Part shown: one piece after another, positions 32,642-43,100 of the stretch
Layout of the letters: each line of letters starts with the position of its first letter
Position numbering within the stretch: the first letter of the stretch is position 1
NCBI RefSeq assembly: GCF_004343505.1
Contig: NZ_SLXU01000007.1
Span: 1-64,000, forward strand
Origin: Rhodovulum bhavnagarense
Lineage (GTDB): Bacteria; Pseudomonadota; Alphaproteobacteria; Rhodobacterales; Rhodobacteraceae
Direction: 5' to 3'
Length of the DNA: 64,000 nucleotides
Translations under genes and position numbers: made by a program
Notes under the pieces: model-generated
The model's input: the letters and a program-made list of their open reading frames with translations, nothing else
Database searches by the model: none
Told to the model about the DNA's origin: nothing

Positions 32642-33874
32642 CTATTCCGCCGGGGTGGCAACCAGAGCCGAGAACACCGTTTCATTGCCAGGTTCGGGAT
32701 GGCGCGGAATCATCAGCGCCAGGATCAGCGACATCGCCGCCATGCCCGCGGCCAAGGCAAAAACACCGCCCGGCGAGGTAACCCAGAGATAGCCCAGCGC
32801 GGCGGGCAGGAACACGGCCGCGATATGGTTGATGGTAAAGGCCACGGCGGCGGTGGGCGCGATGTCGCCCGGATCGGCGATTTTCTGGAAATAGGTCTTG
32901 AGCGCGAAGGCAAGCGCAAAGAACAGGTGGTCGATCACGTAAAGCGCCGCGGCCAACGCCACGCCCCAGCCGAAATAATAAATCCCGCCATAAGCCAGGA
33001 ATACCGCGATCAGCCCGACATACTCAAAGGCCAGCGCGCGCCGTTCCCCCCATTTCGCCACGGCCCGCCCCATCAGCGGCGCAAAGGCCATATTGGCGAG
33101 AAAGTTGATCAGGAACAGCGCGGTGACCTCGTGCACCTCGAAACCGAAGCGTTCGACCATCATGAAGGCGGCGAACACGACAAAAATCTGCCGCCGCGCG
33201 CCCGACATGAATTGCAAAAGGTAATACAGCCAGTAACGGCGGCGCAGGATCAGCCGTTTCACCTGTGGATTGGGCGCCTCGAACTGGGGATAAGCCAGCA
33301 GGCAGAACAGGGCCACCGCGGCGGTGAACCCGCCCGCGGTCAGGTAGACAAAGGCATAGGACAGATCGAACGCCTTCCATGTGACCACGAGCAGACCATA
33401 GGCGACCAGCGAGGCCGCCGAACCCGCCGCCACCAGCCAGCCCAGCGTTTGCGGCGCACGATCCTTGTCGATCCACTGCAATTGCAGCGACTGGTTCACC
33501 GTCTCGTAATAGTGAAACCCGATGGAGCTGAGCATCGTGACGGTCAGAAGCCCGCCCAGCGACGGGAACCACGCGGTCACGGCCGTCGCCGCCCCCAGCA
33601 GCATCAACGCCACCACGCCCAGCACCTGTTCGCGGATCACCATGATCAGCGCGATTACCCCGATGGCCAGGAAACCAGGTATCTCGCGCACCGTGTGCAG
33701 CCAGCCGATATCGACCCCGTCGAAATCGGCAACCTCTATGACGAAATTGTTCAACAGCGCCGACCAGGTAGCAAAGGCCACCGGCATGGCAAAGGCCATC
33801 ACGAACAACAGGCTGACCGGGCGACGCCATAACGGCAGCGTACCGGCCTCGGACAGGCGGACCAGGTGCATCAT
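32642..33874 (-). CDS. MFS transporter
   Basis: The 410-residue protein is almost entirely hydrophobic, with about 11-12 helices, for example VSLLFVMAFAMPVAFATWS, GFLAIGVIALIMVIREQVLG and VVALMLLGAATAVTAWF. The layout and the cytosolic loop after helix 6 (KRLILRRRYWLYYLLQ) fit the major facilitator superfamily. I see no motif that gives a substrate. It is divergent from the YeeE/YedE gene, with a 127-base gap between them. Confidence 0.8.
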   Translation of the reverse strand: MMHLVRLSEAGTLPLWRRPVSLLFVMAFAMPVAFATWSALLNNFVIEVADFDGVDIGWLHTVREIPGFLAIGVIALIMVIREQVLGVVALMLLGAATAVTAWFPSLGGLLTVTMLSSIGFHYYETVNQSLQLQWIDKDRAPQTLGWLVAAGSAASLVAYGLLVVTWKAFDLSYAFVYLTAGGFTAAVALFCLLAYPQFEAPNPQVKRLILRRRYWLYYLLQFMSGARRQIFVVFAAFMMVERFGFEVHEVTALFLINFLANMAFAPLMGRAVAKWGERRALAFEYVGLIAVFLAYGGIYYFGWGVALAAALYVIDHLFFALAFALKTYFQKIADPGDIAPTAAVAFTINHIAAVFLPAALGYLWVTSPGGVFALAAGMAAMSLILALMIPRHPEPGNETVFSALVATPAE

Positions 33875-34001
33875 TCCTGCCCTTTACGCCCAAACCTCTC
33901 GGCGGGCGAGCGCAAATGAGCGCATCGCCTGATCTGAATCAAGGCACCGCCCCCGCCCTTGTTGCAAAGCCAATGAAATTCGCAGACCGGGAGACCTGCG
34001 C

Positions 34002-35066
34002 ATGGATATCCTAGCCCTCGTGGAACGCATCGGCGAGGCGCCGACCGCGGCGATTTTCGGCCTGATCACCGGCATGATCTTTGGCGTTGCGGCACAGCGT
34101 TCCAGTTTCTGCCTGCGCGCGGCGACGATCGAATTCGCCCGCGGCCGGTTAGGCGACCCGGTGGCGGTTTGGCTGTTGTGCTTTTCCACCGCGCTGGTCT
34201 GGGTCCAGGCGGCAGACCTGGCCGGCTTGATGCGCACAGAAGATGCGCGGATGATGGCCGTGCCCGGATCATGGTCGGGGGCAATCATCGGCGGGCTGAT
34301 CTTCGGCGCAGGCATGGTGCTGGCACGCGGCTGTCCGGGGCGGCTGCTGGTATTGGCGGCCACGGGCAACCTGCGCTCGGTCGTGTCGGGGCTGATCTTT
34401 GCGGTGCTTGCACAGATGAGCCTGCATGGCTGGCTGTCACCGCTGCGCGACAAGCTGGCTGCGCTGTGGATCACGCCGGGCGGGCGCAACGTGAACCTGA
34501 TCGACGCGGCAGGGCTGCCGGATATATCGGGACTGCTGCTAGGGATTTTCTGTGCCGCGATCGCATTATGGATGGCCTATCGCAACCGCATCTCGATCCG
34601 CAAACTGGTCTTCGGCGCGGGCGTCGGGTTTTCGGTGGCGGTGGGCTGGGTTCTGACCTTCGGCCTGTCCGAGGTCAGCTTCGACCCGGTCCAGATCGAA
34701 AGCCTGACCTTCACCGGCCCCTCGGCCAACACGCTGATGTTCTTCCTCGAACGACCCGCGATCCTGCATTTCGACATCGGCCTGGTGCCCGGCGTGTTCC
34801 TCGGCTCGTTCCTGGCCGCCTGGATCGCGCGAGACCTGCGATTGCAGGGCTTCGAAAGCGAAGTGAACATGCGCAAGGCGATGATCGGCGCCGCGCTGAT
34901 GGGCTTCGGCGGGATGCTGGCCGGGGGCTGCTCGATCGGGGCGGGGGTCACCGGCGGGTCGATCTTTGCCGGCACGATGTGGGCTGCGCTGGCCGCGATG
35001 TGGGTCGGCGGCATGGCGACCGATTACCTGGTGGACCAGAACCGCGGCGCGGCGCGCACGGCCTGA
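34002..35066 (+). CDS. YeeE/YedE family membrane transporter (TsuA-like)
   Basis: The 354-residue integral membrane protein is preceded by GGGAG. Three conserved cysteine motifs of the YeeE/YedE (DUF395) family are visible: QRSSFCLRAA near residue 32, ARGCPGRLL near residue 108 and AGGCSIGAGVTGG near residue 312. In the thiosulfate transporter TsuA such cysteines line the pathway, so uptake of thiosulfate or a related sulfur compound is likely. No TusA-like or sox gene is adjacent, so the substrate remains inferred. Confidence 0.82.
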   Translation: MDILALVERIGEAPTAAIFGLITGMIFGVAAQRSSFCLRAATIEFARGRLGDPVAVWLLCFSTALVWVQAADLAGLMRTEDARMMAVPGSWSGAIIGGLIFGAGMVLARGCPGRLLVLAATGNLRSVVSGLIFAVLAQMSLHGWLSPLRDKLAALWITPGGRNVNLIDAAGLPDISGLLLGIFCAAIALWMAYRNRISIRKLVFGAGVGFSVAVGWVLTFGLSEVSFDPVQIESLTFTGPSANTLMFFLERPAILHFDIGLVPGVFLGSFLAAWIARDLRLQGFESEVNMRKAMIGAALMGFGGMLAGGCSIGAGVTGGSIFAGTMWAALAAMWVGGMATDYLVDQNRGAARTA

Positions 35067-35081
35067 TCCCCCCAGCACCCG

Positions 35082-35273
35082 TCAGACCAGCCGCAGATGC
35101 GCGCGTGCCCCGCGCTGGCCCAGCATCGCGGCCACAAGGGCACGCCCGTCACGGGTCGGCTGACCCTGCGCATCGATCCAGCCCCGGCGGCGCGCGGTCG
35201 CAAGCGGGTTGGTCGGATCGCCTTGGTGACGAGCGATGGCGATCAGACGGCGGGACAATTCACGATGGGTCAT
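35082..35273 (-). CDS. small basic hypothetical protein
   Basis: The protein has 63 residues from ATG 35273, with a strong GGGAGG 8 bases upstream. It begins MTHRELSRRLIAIARHQG, is rich in Arg and Ala, and ends GARAHLRLV. There are no membrane helices and no cysteines. I do not recognise a family. It lies between the YeeE/YedE gene (convergent, 15 bases apart) and priA (97 bases upstream on the same strand). Confidence 0.6.
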   Translation of the reverse strand: MTHRELSRRLIAIARHQGDPTNPLATARRRGWIDAQGQPTRDGRALVAAMLGQRGARAHLRLV

Positions 35274-35370
35274 GCTGTATCCTCCCTTTGGGGTCGGATA
35301 CGCCCGAGGGCGCCTTGTGGTTCTGCCATGCGGCTCACAGCTTCGTGATCATATCCCCTGCCTACGGGCG

Positions 35371-37563
35371 TCACAGGAAACTTTGCGGGTCGATATCCAC
35401 CGCAAGGCGCAACTGCGCGGGCAGTTTTACCGGCGCCAGCCAGTCGGAAATCGCCACCTGAAGCGGGGCGCCCTTTTCCGCCTTGATCAACAATCGTACC
35501 CGGTGGCGTCCGCGCACGCGGGCAATCGGGGCAGGCGCAGGGCCAAACACCTGCGCGCCGATCCGCCTGAGCGGCCCGTCATTGCGCGCCAGCATGGTGC
35601 CCAGGTCAAAGGCCGCTTTTGCCTCGGGCGCGGAAATCACGATCCCCGCCATCCGCCCGTAGGGCGGCACGCCTGCCGCGCGCCGCTCTGCCGCCTCGGC
35701 CCGCCAGAAACCTTCCTCGTCGCCGGTCAGGATCGCGCGGATCACCGGGTGCTCGGGCTGAAAGGTCTGCAACAGCGCCAGACCCTTTTGCGCCCCGCGC
35801 CCCGCACGGCCCGCCACCTGCCGCATCAATTGAAAGGTGCGCTCGGCCGCGCGCAGGTCGGACCCTTGCAACCCGAGATCAGCGTCGATCACGCCAACCA
35901 GTGTCAACAGCGGAAAGTTGTGCCCCTTGGCCACCAGTTGCGTGCCGATGATGATATCGGCCTCGCCCGCCGCGATGGCATCAATCTGGGCCTTCAACGC
36001 GCGGGCCGTGGCAAACAGGTCCGAGGACAGCACCGCAACCCGCGCATCGGGAAAACGTTCGGCGGTTTCCTCGGCAAGCCGTTCCACGCCAGGGCCAACC
36101 GCGGCCAGCTTTCCCTCGACATGGCAGGACGGGCAGGCTTCGGGCATCGGCCTGGTTTCGCCGCATTGATGGCAGACCAGCCGTTTCAGAAACCGGTGTT
36201 CGACCATCCGCGCGTCGCAATGCGCGCAGCCGATCTGATGGCCGCAGGCCCGGCAGACCGTGACCGGCGCATAGCCACGGCGATTGAGAAACAACAGCGC
36301 CTGTTGGCCGGCGGCCAGCCTTGCGCGCATCGCGGCCTCAAGCGTAGGTGAAATCCAGTGACTGGCGGGCAGCGTTTCGGACCGCATGTCGATGGCGCGC
36401 ATCTCGGGCAGGCCGGCCTCGCCAAACCGCGATGTCAGATCGAGGCGCGTGTATTTGCCCGCCTCTGCATTGGCCCAGCTTTCAAGGCTGGGCGTGGCAG
36501 AGGCCAGAACGACCTGCGCCGAAGCCAGCGAGGCGCGCAGCACGGCCATGTCGCGGGCGTTGTAGAGAACGCCCTCTTCCTGCTTGTAGGAGCTGTCGTG
36601 TTCCTCATCCACGACGATCAGGCCCAGGTCGCGAAACGGCAGGAACAGGGCTGATCGCGCACCCACCACCAGTTGCGCACCGCCCCGTCCGACCATGCGC
36701 CAGAGACGCCGCCGCTCGGCCATGGTCATGCCGGAATGCCATTCGGCGGGCCGCGCACCGAAACGGCGCTCGACCCGGGTCAGAAACTCGGCGGTCAGGG
36801 CGATCTCGGGCAAAAGAACCAGCGCCTGGCGTCCACCTGACAGGCACTCGGCCACGGCCTCAAGGTAGACCTCGGTCTTGCCCGACCCGGTCACCCCCTT
36901 GAGAAGCGTCGTGCCATAGGACCCGCCCGCCACGCCGGCGCGCAGCCGCGCCGCGGCGCGTGCCTGGTCCTCGGCCAGGCTCACGCCTCCCCGCGCCGGG
37001 TCGAGACGGGGATAGGGCTGGTCGCGGGGGGCGTCCTCTTCCAGCACCGCGCCCGAAGGGATCAGCCCCTTGACGACCGAGGGCGACACGCCCGCCTGTT
37101 CAGCCAGTTCCCCCAGCGTGAAGGCCAGGCCGCCATAGCTCTCCAGCACCTCCAGCACGCGGGCGCGGGCGGAGGTCATGCGGTCGGGTCCCCCCGCCCC
37201 CCGGCGATACAACCGCCGCATCGAGGGCGGATCGCCAAGACCGGGCGCACGGGTGGCCAGCCGCAGCATCGCCGGCAGGGGCGTCAGGGTGTAATCGGCC
37301 GCGCGTTCCAGAAAGAGGCGCATCTCGTCACGCATCGGGGCGGCGTCCAGCACGCGGATGACCGCGCGCAGCCGGCCCGCATCCACGTCGCCAGCCCCCG
37401 CCCCCCAAACCACGCCAAGAACCTTGCGCGGGCCCAGGGGCACTTCGACGAACTCGCCTGTCGAACAGCCCCCCTCGGGCGCATGATAATCGAACGGGCG
37501 GCCAAGCGGCTGTGCCGTCAGCACCGCGATGCGCGCGCCCCGGGCAAATTCCGCACCTGTCAT
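35371..37563 (-). CDS. priA: primosomal replication-restart helicase PriA
   Basis: The 730-residue protein has the N-terminal 3' DNA-binding domain ([25 protein letters not shown]), Walker [19 protein letters not shown] near residue 222, the DEEH box [13 protein letters not shown] near residue 318, and zinc-binding cysteine pairs ([35 protein letters not shown]) inserted before helicase motif [12 protein letters not shown] and [12 protein letters not shown] complete the core. It restarts stalled replication forks. It is divergent from the aldolase gene. Confidence 0.96.
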   Translation of the reverse strand: MTGAEFARGARIAVLTAQPLGRPFDYHAPEGGCSTGEFVEVPLGPRKVLGVVWGAGAGDVDAGRLRAVIRVLDAAPMRDEMRLFLERAADYTLTPLPAMLRLATRAPGLGDPPSMRRLYRRGAGGPDRMTSARARVLEVLESYGGLAFTLGELAEQAGVSPSVVKGLIPSGAVLEEDAPRDQPYPRLDPARGGVSLAEDQARAAARLRAGVAGGSYGTTLLKGVTGSGKTEVYLEAVAECLSGGRQALVLLPEIALTAEFLTRVERRFGARPAEWHSGMTMAERRRLWRMVGRGGAQLVVGARSALFLPFRDLGLIVVDEEHDSSYKQEEGVLYNARDMAVLRASLASAQVVLASATPSLESWANAEAGKYTRLDLTSRFGEAGLPEMRAIDMRSETLPASHWISPTLEAAMRARLAAGQQALLFLNRRGYAPVTVCRACGHQIGCAHCDARMVEHRFLKRLVCHQCGETRPMPEACPSCHVEGKLAAVGPGVERLAEETAERFPDARVAVLSSDLFATARALKAQIDAIAAGEADIIIGTQLVAKGHNFPLLTLVGVIDADLGLQGSDLRAAERTFQLMRQVAGRAGRGAQKGLALLQTFQPEHPVIRAILTGDEEGFWRAEAAERRAAGVPPYGRMAGIVISAPEAKAAFDLGTMLARNDGPLRRIGAQVFGPAPAPIARVRGRHRVRLLIKAEKGAPLQVAISDWLAPVKLPAQLRLAVDIDPQSFL

Positions 37564-37647
37564 GCCCGCCCTCCTGCCAGGGCTTTCGGCGGTGCAGCAT
37601 ATCGGCTAGACCGGGTGCGACAGAACGCAGCAAGGCGTGAGGGCCCC

Positions 37648-38301
37648 ATGAAATTCTTCGTCGATACCGCCGATGTGGACGCGATCCGCGAACTTGCCGA
37701 CCTGGGCATGGCCGACGGGGTGACCACAAACCCCTCGCTCATCATGAAATCGGGACGCGATATCCTTGAGGTCACACGCGAGATCTGTGCCATCGTCGAG
37801 GGTCCGGTCTCGGCCGAGGTCGTGGCGCCAGACGCCCCCGCGATGATCGCGGAGGGCCGCGAACTGGCGCGGATCGCCCCTAACATCGCGATCAAGGTGC
37901 CGCTGACCTGGGAGGGGCTGAAAGCCTGCAAGGCGCTGTCGGGCGAGGGCCACAAGGTCAATGTCACACTCTGTTTCTCTGCCGCGCAGGCGATCCTGGC
38001 GGCCAAGGCCGGGGCAAGCTTTGTCTCGCCGTTTCTCGGGCGTCTGGACGACATCAACCTGGATGGCCTGCAACTGATCGCCGACATCCGCGCGATCTAT
38101 GACAACTATGGCTTCGGGACCGAGATACTGGCGGCCTCGATCCGGTCGGTCAACCACATCACCGAGGCCGCGAAGATCGGTGCCGATGTCGTGACCGCGC
38201 CCCCCGCCGTCATCAAGCAGATGGCCGCCCACCCCCTGACCGACAAGGGGTTGGCCATCTTCATGGCGGATTGGGAAAAAACGGGGCAGAAAATCCTATA
38301 G
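37648..38301 (+). CDS. fsa: transaldolase-like fructose-6-phosphate aldolase
   Basis: The protein has 217 residues from ATG 37648; the frame is open back into priA but lacks family sequence there. It begins [18 protein letters not shown] and has the catalytic Lys in [14 protein letters not shown] near residue 86, with VTTNPSLI and [15 protein letters not shown]. Length identifies the short TalC/MipB-type (transaldolase 3B) group. It may act as a transaldolase in the pentose phosphate pathway or as a fructose 6-phosphate aldolase; sequence alone does not decide. GAGGG precedes the start. Confidence 0.9.
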   Translation: MKFFVDTADVDAIRELADLGMADGVTTNPSLIMKSGRDILEVTREICAIVEGPVSAEVVAPDAPAMIAEGRELARIAPNIAIKVPLTWEGLKACKALSGEGHKVNVTLCFSAAQAILAAKAGASFVSPFLGRLDDINLDGLQLIADIRAIYDNYGFGTEILAASIRSVNHITEAAKIGADVVTAPPAVIKQMAAHPLTDKGLAIFMADWEKTGQKIL

Positions 38302-38323
38302 ATTTCGGGTAATCTGGCGGCAA

Positions 38324-39061
38324 ATGACCAAATACCACGAGGGGCAGATGGGCAGCATTCCGGCAATCGCGGAGGATCTTCGCGCAAGGATCATCGCCGA
38401 TCCTGAAATGATCCTTGACGACCCCGACGTGATGCGCGCGCTGGTCGCGGCGAATGAAAAGGCGCTGGGCGCCAATATCGTCGACCTTCGTGGCATCGCG
38501 ATGGAACGACTCGAGGCAAGGCTGGACAGGCTTGAGGAAACTCACCGTTCGGTTATCGCGGCGGCCTATGACAATCTTGCTGGCACCAACCAGATCCACC
38601 GCGCGGTGCTTCGCCTGCTGGACCCGGTCGATTTCGAAAGCTTCCTGTCCGGCCTGTCGAAGGACGTCGCCACGATCCTGCGCGTCGATTGCGTCCGGCT
38701 GGTGCTGGAATCGGCGCGCAATGCCCAGGGCGAGGCGCTGGGTGCGCTGGGCGATATGGTGCATGTCGCCCGGCCCGGCTTTGTCGACGAGTATGCCGGC
38801 GGGCCACATGGGCGCGATGCCGCGGCGCGCCCCGTGACGCTGCGCCAGGGCGTGCCGGGCGGCGAGGAACTCTACGGGGACAAATCCGGCGATCTGCGTT
38901 CCGAGGCGCTGCTGCGCCTGGACCTGGGAACAGGTCGGCTGCCGGGGATGCTGGCGCTGGGATCGGAAGACCCCCACCAGTTTGCCCCCGGACAAGGCAC
39001 CGACCTGCTGGCTTTTTTCGGGGGCGTGTTCGAACGGGTGATGCGCCGCTGGCTGGCATGA
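38324..39061 (+). CDS. DUF484 family protein (GAF-like)
   Basis: The 245-residue cytosolic protein has the family opening ALDL-like segment LRARIIADPEMILDDPDVMRALVAAN, an amphipathic coiled region (VDLRGIAMERLEARLDRLEE) and a GAF-like C-terminal domain (VATILRVDCVRLVLES, LDLGTGRLPGMLALGSEDPHQF). An in-frame ATG at 38348, after GAGGGG, fits the family N-terminus and may be the real start. Its stop overlaps xerC by four bases. DUF484 upstream of xerC is conserved in proteobacteria; the molecular role is unknown. Confidence 0.85.
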   Translation: MTKYHEGQMGSIPAIAEDLRARIIADPEMILDDPDVMRALVAANEKALGANIVDLRGIAMERLEARLDRLEETHRSVIAAAYDNLAGTNQIHRAVLRLLDPVDFESFLSGLSKDVATILRVDCVRLVLESARNAQGEALGALGDMVHVARPGFVDEYAGGPHGRDAAARPVTLRQGVPGGEELYGDKSGDLRSEALLRLDLGTGRLPGMLALGSEDPHQFAPGQGTDLLAFFGGVFERVMRRWLA

Positions 39062-39981
39062 GCCTGGATCTTTGTCCCGGCGCGCGGGATGCGCTGGCGC
39101 GCTGGCAGGACGAGCTGCGCGCGCTGAACGGGGCCTCGAACAACACCTTGAAGGCCTATGTTGCGGATGTGCAGGGTTTCCTGGCGTTCCTGGCCGGCTA
39201 TCACGGCGAACCGGCCGGGCTGGCCAGGCTGGCGCGGGTAGATCTGCGCGACATCCGGGCCTGGATGGCGCATGAGCGCAGCCGCGGGGTCGCGCCGCGG
39301 TCGCTGGCGCGGGCGCTGTCCTCGGTCAAGAGCTTTTACCGCTGGCTGGGCCGGCAGCAGGGGTTCGAACCGACTGCGGTGTTGTCGGCCAGGGCACCGA
39401 AATTCCCGCGCAAGCTGCCCCGCCCACTGGCCGAGGACGCCGCATGCGCGGTCCTGGACCGCGTGGGCGAGAGCGCCAGCGTCCCATGGGTGGCCGCCCG
39501 CGATGCGGCGGTGGTAACCCTGCTTTACGGTTGCGGGCTGCGGATTTCCGAGGCGCTGTCCCTGTCGGGGGCCGACGCGCCGCTGGGCGAGGTGCTGCGC
39601 ATCCGGGGCAAGGGGGACAAAGAGCGGATCGTGCCGGTCATCGCCCCCGCCCGTGACGCGGTAAACGCCTACACGGCCCTTTGCCCGCACGATCTGTCCC
39701 CCGAGGAGCCTTTGTTTCGCGGCGTTCGCGGGGGCGCGCTGAACCCGCGCCTGATCGCGCGGGCAATGGAACAGACGCGCGCCCGGCTGGGCCTGCCGTC
39801 CACGGCCACGCCGCACGCCCTGCGCCACAGCTTTGCCACTCACCTGCTGAACGCGGGCGGCGATCTGCGCGCGATACAGGAATTGTTGGGCCATGCCTCG
39901 CTGTCGACGACACAGGCCTATACGGCCGTGGATACCGCGCGTTTGATGGAGGTCTACGAGGCCGCGCATCCCAAGGCATGA
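39058..39981 (+). CDS. xerC: tyrosine recombinase XerC
   Basis: The protein has 307 residues from ATG 39058 (ATGA overlap with DUF484). The catalytic set is complete: Arg in YGCGLRISEAL near residue 160, Lys in GKGDKERIVPV near residue 187, the HALRHSFATHLLNAGG box near residue 254, His in LLGHASLSTTQAYT and the Tyr nucleophile in the same segment. The N-terminal SAM-like core-binding domain is also normal. With XerD it resolves chromosome dimers at dif. Confidence 0.92.
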   Translation: MSLDLCPGARDALARWQDELRALNGASNNTLKAYVADVQGFLAFLAGYHGEPAGLARLARVDLRDIRAWMAHERSRGVAPRSLARALSSVKSFYRWLGRQQGFEPTAVLSARAPKFPRKLPRPLAEDAACAVLDRVGESASVPWVAARDAAVVTLLYGCGLRISEALSLSGADAPLGEVLRIRGKGDKERIVPVIAPARDAVNAYTALCPHDLSPEEPLFRGVRGGALNPRLIARAMEQTRARLGLPSTATPHALRHSFATHLLNAGGDLRAIQELLGHASLSTTQAYTAVDTARLMEVYEAAHPKA

Positions 39982-39983
39982 GG

Positions 39984-40040
39984 ACCCAAGGGTTTTTGGA
40001 AAAACCCTTGGGTTGGAAAAATCTTCGAGAAGATTTTTTT
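39984..40040 (+). terminator. two tandem hairpins with T run after xerC
   Basis: ACCCAAGGGTTTTT at 39984-39997 is perfectly repeated in inverse at 40000-40013. Immediately after, AAAAATCTTC (40017-40026) pairs with GAAGATTTTT (40029-40038), followed by more T. The second hairpin with its T run is a good intrinsic terminator for xerC on the plus strand, and its A-rich start makes it usable from the ileS direction too. Confidence 0.75.
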
Positions 40041-40043
40041 CTT

Positions 40044-40070
40044 GGGTATTTGTGCCAAGAAGAAGATCAA
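40044..40070 (+). repeat. Rhodobacterales-type intergenic motif, copy 2
   Basis: The sequence gggtatttgtgccaagaag and following bases match the motif at 14929 and, less closely, the arms at 29153 and 29198. It directly follows the terminator hairpins after xerC. The remaining 118 bases before the ileS stop show no gene. Confidence 0.5.
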
Positions 40071-40188
40071 CGCGAGCGAAGACGACAGCCACCGCGCGCC
40101 CGATCCGCATCGATCAGGGTTCCCTTCGGACCGATGACAGCCCCGGCGCGACCGTCAGGCACGAAAGACAGGGACCGCCGCGATCACC

Positions 40189-43100
40189 TCAGCCCAGGGC
40201 AGCGTTGCATCGCGCGCAGGTCTCGGCATGGGCATGGCTGCCCACATCGGGCAGGATTTTCCAGCAGCGGCCGCATTTCTGCCCGTCGGCCTTTTCGAAG
40301 ACCACGCCGACGCCATCCACTTCCGGAAGGCGGAAGGCCTCGTTCGGGCTGGGATCGCCGGTGAACTGGATCGCGGAGGTGATGCAGATATCGGCGAAAT
40401 CAACGGTTTTGAGCGCGGCCAGGACATCCTTGTCGCGGACATGGACCACCGGGGCGGCCTCGAGGCTGGCGCCGATCACCTTGTCGCGGCGCTGGATTTC
40501 GAGGGCGGCGGTAACCACGCGGCGGACCCGGCGCAGGCCCGCCCATTTCGCGGCCAGCGCGTCATCGCGCCAGGCCTGCGGGGTTTCGGGGATGTCCTGG
40601 AGGTGGACGGAGCTGTCCTCGCCCGGGAAGCGGTCGAGCCAGACATCCTCCATCGTGAACACCAGGATCGGGGCGAGCCAGGTGGTCAGCCGGTGGAACA
40701 GGATATCGAGCACGGTGCGGGCGGATTTGCGGCGGATCGAGTCGGGGCCGTCGCAATAGAGCGCGTCCTTGCGGATGTCGAAATAGAAGGACGAGAGATC
40801 CACCGTGCAGAAGTTGAACAGCGCCTGGAACACGCCCTGGAAATCGTAGGCATCGAAGCCCTGGCGCACGGTGTCATCCAGTTCCGCGAGGCGATGCAGC
40901 ACCCAGCGTTCGAGTTCCGGCATGTCGGCGGGGTCGACGCGTTCGGCATCCGAGAAGCCCGCGAGGTTGCCCAGCAGGAACCGCATGGTGTTGCGCAGGC
41001 GGCGATAGCTGTCGGCCACGCCCTTCAGGATTTCCGGGCCGATGCGCAGGTCGGCGGTATAGTCGGACTGCGCCACCCAGAGGCGCAGGATGTCGGCGCC
41101 GTATTGCTTGACCACTTCCTCGGGCGCGACGGTGTTGCCCAAGGACTTGGACATCTTGTTGCCCTTCTCGTCGAGCGTGAAGCCGTGGGTCAGCACGCCG
41201 CGATAGGGGGCCCGCCCGATGGTGCCGCAGGCCTGGAGCATCGAGGAATGGAACCAGCCGCGGTGCTGGTCTGTGCCCTCAAGATACAGGTCGGCGAGGC
41301 CGTCGTCGGACCCATCGGCGCGGTCGCGCAGGACGAAGGCGTGGGTGGAGCCGGAATCGAACCACACGTCGAGCACGTCGAACACCTGGTCGTAATCGTC
41401 CGCGTTGTGATCGTCGCCGAGGAAGCGTTCCTTGGCGCCCGGTTTGTACCAAGCATCGGCGCCTTCCGCCTCGAACGCGGCGGCGATGCGAGCGTTGACG
41501 GCCGGATCGCGCAGCAGGAAGTCGGGGTCGGTCGGCTGCGCGCCCTTTTTCACGAAGCAGGTCAGCGGCACGCCCCAGGCGCGCTGGCGCGAGAGCACCC
41601 AGTCGGGGCGGGCCTCGATCATCGAGTAAAGCCGGTTGCGGCCCGTCTGGGGCGTCCATTTCACCAACTGGTCGATGGAGGTCAGCGCACGGCTGCGGAT
41701 CGTGTCGCCATAGGTGCCCATGCCATCGTCGAGCTTGTGGTCGATGGCGGCGAACCATTGCGGGGTGTTGCGGTAGATCAGGGGCGCCTTGGAGCGCCAG
41801 CTATGGGGATAGCTGTGTTTCAGCTTGCCCTTGGCCAGCAGGGCCCCGGCATAGGCCAGTTGCTTGATGACCGAGACATTGGCGGGGCCTTCCTTGCCCT
41901 CGGAAGTCAGGATGTGCTGGCCCCCGAAGATCGGCAGGTCGGGGCGGAAGGACCCGTCTTCCAGCACGTTGTAGGTCATCGGCAGGCCGTATTTCAGGCC
42001 GATCTGGTAGTCGTCGTCGCCATGGCTGGGCGCGGTGTGGACGAAGCCGGTGCCCGCGTCGTCGGTGACGTGGTCGCCGGGCAGCATGGGAACGTCGAAG
42101 TCCCATTCGCCGTTGCCGCCCTCGATGCCACGGAAGGGGTGGGCCAGCGTCAGCGCGCCGAGTTCCTCGGCACTCACATCGCGGACCCGTTCCAGCGTGG
42201 CGCCCCTGGCGGCGGCGGCGACGCTTTCGGCCAGCGCATCGGCGAGGATCACGGCTTCGCCGGGCTTGGCCGTGCTGCCCTCGGGCGCCTCGGTCACGCG
42301 GTAGAGGCCATAGGCGATGTCGGGGCCGAAGCAGACCGCGCGGTTCTGCGGGATGGTCCATGGCGTGGTGGTCCAGATGACGACCTTTGCATCCTTAAGC
42401 GAGAAGTAGTCAGGGTTATCGGCCAAAATCCGTCTAACCTCGTCCTGCCATTCTGCGTTCCGAGCCTTCATTACCTCGACAGTCAATTCGACGCGACGAT
42501 CCGAAGGGAAGGATCCAACATCCTCAGAACGGTAGTTTGGGTGAGCCTGAAGCGCGATCCAGTCAGCATCAAAAGCGGGATCAGAATACCCTATTATGGG
42601 GAACTTCACCCAGATCGTGTGGCTCTGGTGGTCGTGGTATTCGACCTCGGCCTCGGCCAGCGCGGTCTTTTCCACCGGCGACCACATCACGGGTTTGGAT
42701 CCCTGGTAGAGCGTGCCGTTCATCAGGAATTTCATGAATTCCTGCGCGATGACGGATTCCGCGTGGTAGTCCATCGTCAGATACGGATCGGCCCAGTTGC
42801 CGGTGATGCCCAGGCGCCGGAACTCGTCGCGCTGGATGTCGATCCAGCCCTCGGCGAAGCGGCGGCATTCCTGGCGGAAATCGACGACGTCGACCTCGTC
42901 CTTGTCCAGCCCCTTGGCGCGGTATTGCTCCTCGATCTTCCACTCGATCGGCAGGCCGTGGCAGTCCCAGCCGGGGACATAGCGGGCATCCTTGCCCATC
43001 ATCTGCTGCGAGCGCACGATGAAATCCTTGAGGATCTTGTTCAGCGCGTGGCCGATATGCAGGTGCCCGTTGGCGTAGGGCGGGCCGTCATGCAGGATGA

